Positions 1-7,318 of a DNA stretch of 27,115 nucleotides are shown piece by piece. The stretch covers positions 1 to 27,115 of the forward strand of contig DASQFD010000065.1 of assembly GCA_035633255.1 (NCBI GenBank), read 5' to 3'. Source of the DNA: DASQFD01 sp035633255 (GTDB taxonomy: Bacteria; Actinomycetota; Actinomycetes; Actinomycetales; Dermatophilaceae). Under the pieces are notes generated by a model. That model ran no database searches and was not told the DNA's origin. It saw only the letters and a program-made list of their open reading frames with translations. Position numbers and translations under genes: made by a program. Position 1 is the stretch's first letter; each line of letters starts with the position of its first letter.

Positions 1-163
1 GCGTGAAGGGTCCACGTTCCCGGCCCGGCAGTCTCGCCCAGCCCACCGAAGACCGTCCGTGGCGCGCGGCGCAGAGCCTCGAATGATCAAGCCGCACGTG
101 GCAGTGAAATGGATAACCCACCTTGCCTATTGGCAGCAAAGGTGCGGGCAGTATCGGCTCCGG
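1..163. other. Intergenic stretch beyond parB, no gene recognised
   Basis: No reading frame here has recognisable protein similarity. Frames crossing it on the plus strand are antisense shadows of parB. Its only structure is a bulged hairpin just past the parB stop, annotated separately. The far end may hold the edge of the next gene but too little is visible to say. Confidence 0.4.
119..144 (-). terminator. Possible hairpin terminator after parB
   Basis: CACCTT-GCC pairs with GGC-(AGCA bulge)-AAGGTG around a TATT loop, about 20 nt beyond the parB stop codon in the direction of transcription. No clear U-tract follows, which is common in high-GC actinobacteria. The bulge and short inner stem make this a weak call. 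Confidence 0.3.
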
Positions 164-1447
164 TCAGCCCAGCTCGCCGTCGTGGTGCCGGTCGTCGCGC
201 CCCTCGCCGGCGCCCGTCGGCACCGTCGGCTGCAGCCCCATGACGTCGAGGATCCGACCGAGGTCCTCCATCGACGCGAACTCGATCGTCACCTTGCCGC
301 GTCGCTGACCCAGGGCCACGGCGACCCGCGTCTCGAGCCGGTCCGACAGCTCCGCCGCCAGGTCGTCGAGCTGGGGGCGCCGGGCGCCGGGACGCGGTCG
401 GCGCCGCGCCTCACCGGCCGGGTCCTCGCCGATCGCGACGACCTCCTCCACGGTCCGCACCGACATGCCCTCGGCGACGATCCGCTGGGCCAGGCGCTCC
501 ATCGCGGCGCCGTCGCCGAGGCCGAGCAGGGCACGGGCATGGCCCGCGCTGAGCACCCCCGCCGCGACGCGGCGTGCGACGAGCGGGGGGAGCCGGAGCA
601 GCCGGAGGGTGTTCGAGACCTGCGGTCGGGACCGGCCGATCCGGCGGGCGAGCTCCTCCTGGGTGCAGCCGAAGTCGTCGAGCAGCTGCTGGTAGGCGGC
701 CGCCTCCTCCAGGGCGTTGAGCTGGCTGCGGTGCAGGTTCTCCAGGAGCGCGTCCCGCAGCAGGTCGTCGTGCTCGGTCTCCTTGACGATGGAGGGCACC
801 GTGGTCCGCCCGGCCGCCTTCGAGGCACGCCACCTCCGCTCGCCCATGACCAGCTCGAAGCGGACACCGTCCTCGCCGGTCGCGTCCCCGGCGCCGGTGG
901 CATCCCCGGCGCCGGTGGCGTCCCCGGCGCCCGTCGCGCCCGCGGGGTCGGTCCCCTCCGGGCCAGCCCGACGCGCGGGGAGCGGCCGGATGACGACCGG
1001 CTGCAGGACGCCGATCTCCCGGATGCTGTGGACCAGCTCGGCCATCTCGTCCTCGTCGAAGACGGTGCGGGGCTGGCGGGGGTTGGGACGGATCGCCTCG
1101 AGCGGGACCTCGGCGAAGGTCACCCCCGGCACCGGGAGTAGCCCCTCCGGGGCGCGTTCCTGCGTCGACTCGCGCGCCGTCGTGGGCGGCCCGCCCCCCC
1201 ACGCGTCGTCGACGACACTCCACGTGGAGCCGGTGGTCCTGGGATCAGAGCTGGCGCCCGCTGCGGCGCCGGTGCCCGGTGCCGCAGCGCCGGGATCGTC
1301 GGCCGCCTGGTCCGGGCGCTCGTCGTGGGGTGGCCGGTGCGGGTCCTGCCGGAAGAACACGTCGGCCGGTCGCTCGATGACGTCGGTCGTCGCGGTGGGG
1401 ATCAGCGCCCCCAGCCCCCGGCCCAAGGCACGTCGCTTGTCGGTCAT
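164..1447 (-). CDS. parB: ParB chromosome-partition protein (CTPase, parS-binding)
   Basis: 427 aa from ATG. ParB binds parS, slides along DNA as a CTP-dependent clamp and works with ParA to segregate replicated origins. The N-terminus carries the conserved basic motif RRALGRGLGALIP, the probable ParA contact. The ParB/Spo0J nuclease-fold domain runs from about residue 100 (PLEAIRPNPRQPR, then IGVLQPVVIRPL) to the CTP-binding motif GERRWRA. The helix-turn-helix region (TQEELARRIGRSRPQVSNTLRL) and LSAGHARALLGL follow, then a C-terminal dimerisation segment. Odd: between IRPL and GERRWRA there is an insertion of four GAGDAT-like repeats, encoded by an 18-bp tandem repeat at about 877-940, lengthening a loop of the CTPase domain. 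The start overlaps the parA stop by 4 nt (ATGA), so the two are translationally coupled. Identification is firm. Confidence 0.97.
   Translation of the reverse strand: MTDKRRALGRGLGALIPTATTDVIERPADVFFRQDPHRPPHDERPDQAADDPGAAAPGTGAAAGASSDPRTTGSTWSVVDDAWGGGPPTTARESTQERAPEGLLPVPGVTFAEVPLEAIRPNPRQPRTVFDEDEMAELVHSIREIGVLQPVVIRPLPARRAGPEGTDPAGATGAGDATGAGDATGAGDATGEDGVRFELVMGERRWRASKAAGRTTVPSIVKETEHDDLLRDALLENLHRSQLNALEEAAAYQQLLDDFGCTQEELARRIGRSRPQVSNTLRLLRLPPLVARRVAAGVLSAGHARALLGLGDGAAMERLAQRIVAEGMSVRTVEEVVAIGEDPAGEARRRPRPGARRPQLDDLAAELSDRLETRVAVALGQRRGKVTIEFASMEDLGRILDVMGLQPTVPTGAGEGRDDRHHDGELG
877..945 (-). repeat. 18-bp tandem repeat inside parB
   Basis: About 3.5 copies of an 18-bp unit built on TCCCCGGCGCCGGTGGCG encode ATGAGD repeats in ParB. 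Copies differ by single bases. They lengthen a loop between two strands of the N-terminal CTPase domain and keep frame (6 residues per unit). Confidence 0.75.
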
Positions 1448-2616
1448 CGGTGCTCCTCGCTCCCGGCGGCTTCCCGCTCGGCGATCTCCGTGGCCGCCTC
1501 GAGGTAGGAGAGCGCACCGCTGCTGTTGGGGTCGTACGTCATCACCGTCTGCCCGTGGCTCGGCGCCTCGGAGATCCGCACCGACCGAGGCACCGTGGCC
1601 CGCAGCGTCTGCTCCGGGAAGTGCCTGCGCACCTCCTCGGCCACCTGGGCGGCGAGCCGAGTCCGCCCGTCGTACATGGTGAGGAGGATGGAGGAGACGT
1701 GCAGGGCGGGGTTGAGGTGCTCGCGGATCATCTCGATGTTGCGCAACAGCTGCGAGACCCCCTCCAGGGCGTAGTACTCGCACTGGATCGGGATGAGCAC
1801 CTCGTCGGCGGCCACGAACGCGTTGACCGTGAGCAGCCCGAGGCTGGGCGGGCAGTCCACGAGCACGTAGTCCGGGCCCTTCCCCGTCGGGCCGGCTTCC
1901 GCCAGGTATGCCGTGACGGCGCGCCGCAGCCGGGTCTCCCGGGCGACGAGGGAGACCAGCTCGATCTCCGCCCCCGCGAGGTCGATGGTGGCGGGGGCGC
2001 ACTGCAGACCCGGCACGTCCGGGCAGTCCTGGATGACGTGGGCGAGCGGCACCCCCTCGATGAGAACGTCGTAGATGCTCGGCACCTCGGCGTGGTGGGC
2101 GATGCCCAGGGCCGTGCTGGCGTTGCCCTGGGGGTCCAGGTCGACCACCAGCACGCGCGCCCCGGCCTGCGCCAGCGCGGCGGCGAGGTTGACCGTCGTG
2201 GTCGTCTTGCCGACGCCGCCCTTCTGGTTGGCGACGGTCAGCAGGCGGGTGGCCCCCGGCCGGGGCATTTCACGGCCGGTGAGGGCGATGCGCCGGCGGG
2301 CGTCGGCGGCCACGGCGGCGGCGACCGGGGTGTCCGCGCCGGGCGTCGGAAGCGCCGCCACCAGGTCGTCCACCGGGCTCGGGGTCGCGGTGGCCGTGGC
2401 ATCCGCCCGAGTGTCAGTTTCACGTGAAACGGCGCCGGGCTCGGGGGTCATCGACGGCGTGGCGTCCGCCCGAGTGTCAGTTTCACGTGAAACGGCGCGC
2501 AGGACGGCGTCGGGCGCGGGCCATCCCAAGGGGGAGGTCGCCGGGCCGGGCAGCTCCGGGAACCCGAGGCCGGGACGGACGACTCGCTGCGGGGCCACGG
2601 CCGTCGTCGATGTCAC
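1444..2616 (-). CDS. parA: ParA chromosome-partition ATPase (Soj type)
   Basis: 390 aa from ATG. ParA is a deviant Walker-A ATPase that dimerises on DNA with ATP and moves ParB-parS complexes. Seen: NQKGGVGKTTTTVNLAAALA (P-loop with signature lysine), VLVVDLDPQGNAS (Walker A-prime), YVLVDCPPSLGLLTVNAF (Walker B) and IPIQCEYYALEGVSQLL, all typical of actinobacterial Soj. The first about 125 residues are a low-complexity extension not found in short ParAs; it contains a 21-residue-period duplication (VSRETDTRADAT twice) because two parS sites are embedded in the coding DNA. The start at 2616 is upstream-most and has a modest AGGTGA about 12 nt away; a shorter protein is possible but both parS copies would then still be next to or inside the gene. 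Overlaps parB by 4 nt. Confidence 0.96.
   Translation of the reverse strand: MTSTTAVAPQRVVRPGLGFPELPGPATSPLGWPAPDAVLRAVSRETDTRADATPSMTPEPGAVSRETDTRADATATATPSPVDDLVAALPTPGADTPVAAAVAADARRRIALTGREMPRPGATRLLTVANQKGGVGKTTTTVNLAAALAQAGARVLVVDLDPQGNASTALGIAHHAEVPSIYDVLIEGVPLAHVIQDCPDVPGLQCAPATIDLAGAEIELVSLVARETRLRRAVTAYLAEAGPTGKGPDYVLVDCPPSLGLLTVNAFVAADEVLIPIQCEYYALEGVSQLLRNIEMIREHLNPALHVSSILLTMYDGRTRLAAQVAEEVRRHFPEQTLRATVPRSVRISEAPSHGQTVMTYDPNSSGALSYLEAATEIAEREAAGSEEHR
2416..2431. promoter_or_regulatory. parS: parS site 1 (inside parA)
   Basis: Contains the perfect 14-bp palindrome GTTTCACGTGAAAC at 2417-2430, the core of the bacterial ParB-binding consensus TGTTTCACGTGAAACA. It sits in the parA N-terminal coding region (codons for Val-Ser-Arg-Glu-Thr), about 7 kb from oriC. 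Confidence 0.95.
2479..2494. promoter_or_regulatory. parS: parS site 2 (inside parA)
   Basis: Second perfect GTTTCACGTGAAAC core at 2480-2493, exactly 63 bp from the first, in the same coding phase. Both lie inside a 40-bp direct repeat (2396-2435 and 2459-2498, one mismatch visible), so the second site arose by local duplication. Confidence 0.95.
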
Positions 2617-2845
2617 GCGTGATCACCTGGGGGAGAGGGAGCCTTCGGGTCGGCTCCATCCAACCTCAGGCGGCAGGCGTGTCCAACCCGGCACGCGGGG
2701 GCCGGACGCCTCAGCCTCCGCGGCCACAGCGGTGGCCACGAGGCTGCGGTGACGGGACGGCGGCCGGGGGGCTGCGGTGACGGGACGGCGGCCGGGGGGA
2801 CTGCGGTGGCGGGACGGCGGCCGGGGGGCTGGGGTGGTGGGACGG
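2617..2845. other. rsmG-parA gap with tandem repeats
   Basis: 229 bp between the rsmG stop and the parA start. The half nearest rsmG is a 28-bp tandem repeat; the half nearest parA has no convincing promoter hexamers that I can see, so parAB may be transcribed from rsmG readthrough or from a promoter I cannot recognise. Confidence 0.6.
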
Positions 2846-2848
2846 TCA
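2743..2848. repeat. 28-bp tandem repeat at the rsmG 3' end
   Basis: Units start at 2743, 2771, 2799 (29 bp) and 2828 (partial). The shared part reads GCTGCGGTGACGGGACGG followed by CGGCCGGGGG. The first two units are identical, later ones diverge, and the last partial copy reaches the rsmG stop codon. Confidence 0.85.
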
Positions 2849-3637
2849 GCGGTGGCGGTATGGCCGGGGGCCGCGAGCCCGCCGCCCCGACGAGGGTGCG
2901 CGCAGACGCGAGTGGTCGACGGCGAAGGTGAGGTCCACCGTCGTCGTCGCCTCCTCCAGCACCTCGGACCCGTGCTCCGACACCGTGGCGGTGGTCAACC
3001 CGAGCCGGCGCAGCGCACGCATGTCCTCCGTGAGCTCCACGGTGGCAGAGCGACCCTTGACGGCCACGAGCGTCCCACCGTCCTCGAGCAGAGGCACCGA
3101 CCAGTGCGCCAGGATCTCCAGACGGGCCACGGCGCGAGCGGTCACCCACGGGGCGACGAGGTGTCCAGCGAGCGCCTCCGCGCGGCCCCGGTGCACCTGT
3201 ACGCGCTCGAGACCCAGCTCGCCGAGTGCCGTCTCCAGCCAGGTGGTCCGCCGCAGCATGGGCTCGACCAGGTGGACCTCGAGGTCGGGCCGGGCCATGG
3301 CGAGCGCGATCCCCGGCAGCCCGGCACCGGAGCCGACGTCGATGACCCGCGATTCCTCGGGGAAGGCGTCCTGGATCACCGCGCAGTTGAGAACGTGCCG
3401 CTCCCACAGCCGGGGCACCTCGCGGGGACCGACCAGGCCATGGGTGACGCCGGTGTCCGCGAGCAGCGCGACGTAGCGCTCCGCCAGCGGCAGCCGGTCG
3501 CCGAAGACCACCACCGCGGCCTGCGGTGTGCCGGGGGGACTGACCGGCGCCGCCTCAGGTGAACCCTCGGCGAGCGGGGCAAGCGGCTCGGAGGCCGGCT
3601 CACCCGCCGACGTCTCACGTGGAACGTCCCGGTTCAC
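2846..3637 (-). CDS. rsmG: RsmG 16S rRNA (guanine-N7) methyltransferase
   Basis: 263 aa from GTG. RsmG (GidB) methylates N7 of a guanine in the 530 loop of 16S rRNA (G527 in E. coli numbering) using SAM. The Rossmann SAM-binding loop VIDVGSGAGLPGI is at residues 98-110, preceded by PREVPRLWERHVLNC (72-85), the standard RsmG signature, and followed by VHLVEPMLRR with the acidic ribose-binding residue Glu125 and by TARAVARL and GGTLVAVKG. The first 40 residues are a Pro/Ala/Glu-rich extension. GTG overlaps the khpB stop (GTGA), as usual in this operon. A degenerate parS-like sequence occupies codons 4-9. C-terminal about 20 residues are Arg-rich and run into a tandem repeat. Confidence 0.96.
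   Translation of the reverse strand: MNRDVPRETSAGEPASEPLAPLAEGSPEAAPVSPPGTPQAAVVVFGDRLPLAERYVALLADTGVTHGLVGPREVPRLWERHVLNCAVIQDAFPEESRVIDVGSGAGLPGIALAMARPDLEVHLVEPMLRRTTWLETALGELGLERVQVHRGRAEALAGHLVAPWVTARAVARLEILAHWSVPLLEDGGTLVAVKGRSATVELTEDMRALRRLGLTTATVSEHGSEVLEEATTTVDLTFAVDHSRLRAPSSGRRARGPRPYRHR
3612..3625. promoter_or_regulatory. Degenerate parS-like site at rsmG start
   Basis: GTCTCACGTGGAAC matches the parS core GTTTCACGTGAAAC except for two symmetrical changes. It lies in the first codons of rsmG (Val-Pro-Arg-Glu-Thr). Actinobacteria often carry parS in this neighbourhood, so a functional weaker site is plausible. Confidence 0.6.
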
Positions 3638-4524
3638 GCCGGCAGCACGACCACGAACCGGTGCGGCTCGGCACCCTCGGACTCGGATCGCAGACCGGCG
3701 GCGAGGACCTCGTCGTGGACCACCTTGCGCTCGAACGCGGTCATCGGCTCGAGCTCGGCTCGCTCCCCGCTGCCCTGGACGCCGGCGATGACGTCTCGGG
3801 CCACCGCCACGAGAGCCGCCCGGCGCTCCGCGCGGTGGCCGGCGACGTCGAGCATGAGGCGGCTGCGGTCACCGGTGGCGGACTGGACCGCCAGCCGGGT
3901 CAGCTCCTGCAGCGCCTCGAGCACGTGGCCGTCCTGGCCCACGAGCCGGCGCGGCACCCGTCCCTCCTCGGAGTCGACGATCGAGACGATCGCCCGGTCC
4001 CCGTCCACGTCCACGTCGATGTCGCCGTCGGCGTCGCTGATGTCGAGCAGGGTCTCGAGGAAGTCGGCCGCGACCTCACCCTCGCGCTCCAGCAGGGCCC
4101 GTCGTCCGCCGGCTACGGGCCCGTCCTCGGCGCCCTCCGGCTCGGCGTCCGCGGGCTCGCCCGATAGCGCCTCGCTCGCCGGCTCGTCACCCACCGGCTC
4201 GTCACCCTCCGGCTCGTCACCCACCTGCTCCTCGCCATGCGCGTCAGGGTCATGCGCGTCGGAGCCATGCGCGTCGGAGCCATGCGCGTCGGAATCCACC
4301 GGCTCCTGGCGCACCGGCTCCTCGCCATGCGCGCCGGGGTCCAGTGCCTCGGAATCCAGCGCCTCGGAATCCAGCGCCTGGGAGTCCGGACCGTGGAAAT
4401 CCACTGCCTGCGCATCCTCCTCCCGACGATGCGCCTCGGTCACCGGCGTGCCCAACGCCTGCTCTGCCGGCTGGGGGGCAACAAGGTCGCCGGGGCCGGC
4501 CGTCTCCATGCTCGTGTCGTTCAT
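3634..4524 (-). CDS. khpB: KhpB/Jag-like RNA-binding protein (KH and R3H domains)
   Basis: 296 aa from ATG; AGGAG lies 6 nt upstream. Residues 1-140 are an acidic low-complexity extension with repeats (SEALDSEALD; GSDAHGSDAH; GDEPVGDEP); no Jag-N domain is visible. A KH domain follows with the nucleic-acid loop LVGQDGHVLEALQ (194-206, GxxG at 196-199), then an R3H domain with Arg266-Lys-Val-Val-His270. In Firmicutes KhpB partners KhpA as an RNA chaperone affecting cell elongation; in actinobacteria it is found, as here, between yidC and rsmG. RNA-binding is well supported, the targets are unknown. Stop overlaps the rsmG start by 4 nt; 75 nt separate it from yidC. Confidence 0.93.
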   Translation of the reverse strand: MNDTSMETAGPGDLVAPQPAEQALGTPVTEAHRREEDAQAVDFHGPDSQALDSEALDSEALDPGAHGEEPVRQEPVDSDAHGSDAHGSDAHDPDAHGEEQVGDEPEGDEPVGDEPASEALSGEPADAEPEGAEDGPVAGGRRALLEREGEVAADFLETLLDISDADGDIDVDVDGDRAIVSIVDSEEGRVPRRLVGQDGHVLEALQELTRLAVQSATGDRSRLMLDVAGHRAERRAALVAVARDVIAGVQGSGERAELEPMTAFERKVVHDEVLAAGLRSESEGAEPHRFVVVLPA

Positions 4525-4599
4525 GCACTCTCCTGCTGTAGGGGGTTCGGACGGCGCGGAGCCCCTCGTCGCGTCGCGACAGGGGCCTCGCGCCAGAGG

Positions 4600-5844
4600 T
4601 CAGCTGTCGGGCTCGGTGCCGCCGCCCGTCGAGGAGCCGGTGCTGGCCCGGGGCTTGCCGTCACCGGAGCCGCCAGCGCCCTTGGACCCGCCGGTGCCGT
4701 TGGGCGCGCCGGTGCCGTTGGACCCGCCGGGTCCACCCGACCCACCGGGCCCGCTTGCCCCGGCGGAAGCGGCCCCACCGGAGCCGGCCCCACCGGACTT
4801 GGCTCGCTTCTTGCCCTTGGGCTGCACCCGCTGACCGGAGGCGCGAGCGGCACCGGCCGCACCGGCGGCACCGGCCGCACCGGCGGCGCCCGCCGGACCA
4901 GCGCCGCCGTTGACCCCGTTGGCACCGTTGGTGCCGGCCTGGGTCGAGCCCGCCCCGGGATCCTCGGACGCCGCCACGGCCGGAGCCCCCGGGATCGGCT
5001 TGCCCCGCTTGGCGAGGCGGGCGTGGTAGGCCTTCTCGGCCGCGGATCCCGGCGCCGGCATCCGGCGGATGACGTAGAACTGCTGGACCATGGACCAGAC
5101 GTTGGTGGTGAACCAGTAGAGCAGGACGCCGATGGGGAAGTTGACACCGGACACGGCGAAGACGACCGGCATGATGTAGAGCAGCAGCTTCTGCTGCTTG
5201 GCGAAGGGGTTGTCCAGGGCCGACGCCGGCATGTTCTTCATCATCAGCTGGCGCTGGGTGAGGAAGGTCGTCGCGGACATGAGGACGATCAGCACCGCGG
5301 TGACGATGCGGACGTTGAGGTCGTCCGAGCCGAGGAAGGTGGCCGACAGCGGGGCGCCGAAGATCGTCGCCGACTCCGCCTGCGCGGCAACGGGCTGGGT
5401 GATCGGCCCGATCGGGTCGACGTTCCCCTCGGAGATGCCCTTGAGCCCGTTCAGCACCCGGAAGAGACCGAAGAAGAAGGGTGACTGCGCGAGGATCGGC
5501 AGACACGAGGAGAACGGGTTGGTGCCCTCCTTGCGGTAGAGCTCCATCGTCTCCTGGGTCAGCGCCTGGCGTGACTCCGGATCGCTCTTGCCCTTGTACT
5601 TCTTCTGGATCTTCTGCAGCTCGGGCTGGATGAGCTGCATCTTTCGCGACGCGTTGATCTGCTTGACGAACAGCGGGATCATCGCCGCCCGCATCACCAT
5701 GACGAGCCCGACGATCGACAGGCCCCAGGTCCAGCCCGACGCCTCCGGCATGCCGATGGCGGTGAGCGCCTCGTGGAAGCCGAACATGATCCACGCCACC
5801 AGCCACTCGATCGGCTGCATGATCGTGTTGAAGAGGTCGATCAT
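4600..5844 (-). CDS. yidC: YidC/Oxa1 membrane protein insertase
   Basis: 414 aa from ATG (AAAGGA 4 nt upstream decides this start over longer upstream readings). YidC inserts and folds inner-membrane proteins, alone or with SecYEG. Seen: first membrane helix about residues 11-30, second about 40-60 with the conserved groove arginine in MVMRAAMIPLF (Arg52), cytoplasmic loop NASRKMQLIQPELQKIQKKYKG, the hallmark NPFSSCLPILAQSPFFFGLFRVL (109-131), then further helices (VRIVTAVLIVLMSATTFL; LLLYIMPVVFAVSG; PIGVLLYWFTTNVWSMVQQ). The last about 110 residues are an unusual Gly/Ala/Ser-rich tail (six AAG-type triplets, then GGSGGPGGSN-type repeats) around a basic KGKKRAK patch; gram-positive YidCs have basic tails but rarely this long. 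The yidD stop is 8 nt upstream. Confidence 0.96.
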   Translation of the reverse strand: MIDLFNTIMQPIEWLVAWIMFGFHEALTAIGMPEASGWTWGLSIVGLVMVMRAAMIPLFVKQINASRKMQLIQPELQKIQKKYKGKSDPESRQALTQETMELYRKEGTNPFSSCLPILAQSPFFFGLFRVLNGLKGISEGNVDPIGPITQPVAAQAESATIFGAPLSATFLGSDDLNVRIVTAVLIVLMSATTFLTQRQLMMKNMPASALDNPFAKQQKLLLYIMPVVFAVSGVNFPIGVLLYWFTTNVWSMVQQFYVIRRMPAPGSAAEKAYHARLAKRGKPIPGAPAVAASEDPGAGSTQAGTNGANGVNGGAGPAGAAGAAGAAGAAGAARASGQRVQPKGKKRAKSGGAGSGGAASAGASGPGGSGGPGGSNGTGAPNGTGGSKGAGGSGDGKPRASTGSSTGGGTEPDS

Positions 5845-5852
5845 GATGTCCT

Positions 5853-6257
5853 TTACGTCGGGCCGGCGGCCGGGCGGCCGCTGGTGCTCGCCGCGTCCGC
5901 GGCGGAGGTCGTCACGGCAGGCTGCGCGCCGTCCGGTGCGTCGTCGTCCGGTCCGCCACTCGGCTGCTCGCGGCCGGCGACCGGGGTGGGCGCCTCGCCG
6001 GGACGCGGCGGCACGTGGTCGACCCCGCCGGGGGTCCACGGGTGGCAGCGCAGCAGCCGCCGCGCGGCGAGCCAGGAGCCCTTGAGCGGACCGAAGCGCT
6101 CGAGGGCGGTCACGGCATACGCGGAGCAGGAGGGGTAGTAGCGGCAGGTGGGCGGGGTGAGCGGTGAGATCACCTGCTGGTAGATCCGGATCAGCGCGAT
6201 CAGCGGAAGGGCCAGCACCCGCCGCCAGGACACCGGGCCGGTCCCGCCGCGCGTCAC
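5853..6257 (-). CDS. yidD: YidD membrane protein insertion efficiency factor
   Basis: 134 aa from GTG, which overlaps the rnpA stop codon (GTGA). YidD is a small membrane-associated protein whose loss lowers YidC-dependent insertion. The family core is complete: amphipathic PLIALIRIYQQVISPL, then the cysteine/proline-rich CRYYPSCSAYAVTALERFG and RLLRCHPWTPGGVDHVP. About 50 residues beyond the core are low-complexity (PGEAPTPVAG ... AADAASTSGRPAAGPT). A second GTG ten codons later is a possible alternative start. Confidence 0.94.
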   Translation of the reverse strand: MTRGGTGPVSWRRVLALPLIALIRIYQQVISPLTPPTCRYYPSCSAYAVTALERFGPLKGSWLAARRLLRCHPWTPGGVDHVPPRPGEAPTPVAGREQPSGGPDDDAPDGAQPAVTTSAADAASTSGRPAAGPT

Positions 6258-6619
6258 GGGGAGACCACCACCCGGGCCAGGACGCGCACCAGCAGGGTCT
6301 CCAGCTCGCGGCCGAGGTCGGCGCTCGTGGCCGCCGCCGCGGGCGGCAGGGCCCGCACCACCACGTCCACCCCGTCCGGTATGCCGGACAGTCGGGCCGC
6401 GGTCAGGGCGCGCAGGCGGCGCTTGGTCCGGTTCCGGACCACGGCCCCGCCCACCGCCTTGGGCACGACGAAACCGACCCGCGGCGGTCGACCCGTCCGC
6501 GGGCCCGTCTCCCTGGCATGGACCACGAGGAGCCTGGACCCGGCGCGCGCGCCGCCTCGACCCCGGAGCACCGACGTGAAGTCCGCCCGCTGCCGCAGAC
6601 GGCTCGACGCCGGGAGCAC
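6254..6619 (-). CDS. rnpA: Ribonuclease P protein component
   Basis: 121 aa from GTG. RnpA binds RNase P RNA and helps cleave tRNA 5' leaders. Seen: LPASSRLRQRADFTSVLRGRG at the N-terminus, VGFVVPKAVGGAVVRNRTKRRLRAL (residues 48-72) with the RNR basic helix that contacts RNA, and ARPLPPAAAATSADLG-like C-terminal region (VVVRALPPAAAA). The start is 6 nt after the rpmH stop and the stop overlaps yidD, so all are in one transcript. Confidence 0.96.
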   Translation of the reverse strand: MLPASSRLRQRADFTSVLRGRGGARAGSRLLVVHARETGPRTGRPPRVGFVVPKAVGGAVVRNRTKRRLRALTAARLSGIPDGVDVVVRALPPAAAATSADLGRELETLLVRVLARVVVSP

Positions 6620-6625
6620 CGGGCG

Positions 6626-6763
6626 TCAGGCGGACAGCTCGACCCGGCCCTTGCGACGGCGGTTGCCGAGGATCGCCCGGCCGGCGCGGGTGCGCATCCG
6701 GAGGCGGAAGCCGTGGGTCTTGGCCCGGCGACGGTTGTTCGGCTGGAACGTGCGCTTGCTCAC
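6626..6763 (-). CDS. rpmH: 50S ribosomal protein L34
   Basis: 45 aa from GTG, with AAGGA 6 nt upstream. The sequence is textbook L34: SKRTFQPNNRRRAKTHGFR, then RMRTRAGRAILGNRRRKGR. It is the first gene of the leftward operon; a promoter is recognisable 160 nt upstream. Longer in-frame readings upstream have no family support. Confidence 0.98.
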   Translation of the reverse strand: MSKRTFQPNNRRRAKTHGFRLRMRTRAGRAILGNRRRKGRVELSA

Positions 6764-6921
6764 GGTCTGTCCTTCGTCGTGACGGCCGGGGCGGCCGAGG
6801 GTTGGGAGGCGGCGCTGGACGCCGGCCGCAGTCGGAGGCCCACGGCGCGCCGAGCAGCGTTCGCGCCGCGGAGGTGGAGCGTCGCGGGCAGGCGAGAACG
6901 GCCGCCGCAACAGGCCCTCTC

Positions 6922-6951
6922 ACGGTACGCGAGCGCCGTCAGGACGGTCAA
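6922..6951 (-). promoter_or_regulatory. Probable rpmH operon promoter
   Basis: Reading leftward, TTGACC (6951-6946), an 18-nt spacer and TACCGT (6927-6922). This fits the actinobacterial housekeeping sigma consensus. It predicts a start near 6914 and a 5' leader of about 150 nt before the rpmH GTG. Confidence 0.55.
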
Positions 6952-7256
6952 ACGCCGTCGGCCCCGCCGCCCTGCGGTGAGCGCCCCCTCGCCGACCCGG
7001 CGCCGGAACGGGGCTCGCGCCCGTAGCACCCGGGTGCGATAACGGATCGGGTGCGGCGGGCCGAAGAGTCCCCTAGGATCCCACCCGGGACCAGCGCGAG
7101 AGCGGAGCGACACGCCGGATCGTCGGCAGCCGCCCGGTTTTCGCGGGTCGTCGGCCGTGCCGCCAACAGCCGGGACTTCCGGTTGGGCCGGTCCTCGTGC
7201 ACCTCCCGGGAGCGTCGGTGACGTCCGCCGCGAAGGAGGCCCACGGCATACCCACA

Positions 7257-7279
7257 GTTGTGCACAACCCTGTGGACGA
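7257..7279. promoter_or_regulatory. DnaA-box-like pair before dnaA
   Basis: GTTGTGCACAAC (7257-7268) is a perfect palindrome containing TTGTGCACA on both strands, one base from the box TTGTCCACA. TGTGGACGA (7271-7279) is a reverse-strand TCGTCCACA. About 40-60 nt before the dnaA start, suited to autoregulation by DnaA. Confidence 0.6.
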
Positions 7280-7318
7280 CGACATGGTCGGACGTCGGCC
7301 GGGACATGAGAGGACGGG

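Larger units (their letters stand above)
6764..7318. other. rpmH-dnaA divergent control region
   Basis: 555 bp with no gene. It holds the leftward rpmH promoter, and near dnaA the DnaA-box-like cluster at 7257-7279. A lone TAGGAT at 7074-7079 could be a rightward -10 but I see no matching -35. One GTATGCC word lies at 7245-7251 (complement strand), directly next to the DnaA-box cluster. Confidence 0.7.

Noticed and set aside
1218..1229. CTCCACGTGGAG, a perfect palindrome in parB, as a fourth parS site
   Set aside because: Only the CACGTG centre matches; several positions of the parS arms differ, more than in known functional sites.
2411..2420. GTGTCAGTT shared by the parS flanks and the 40-bp palindromes as a sign of common origin
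   Set aside because: Only nine bases match and the continuation differs (TCACG versus CGGGG); chance or codon-driven similarity is enough.
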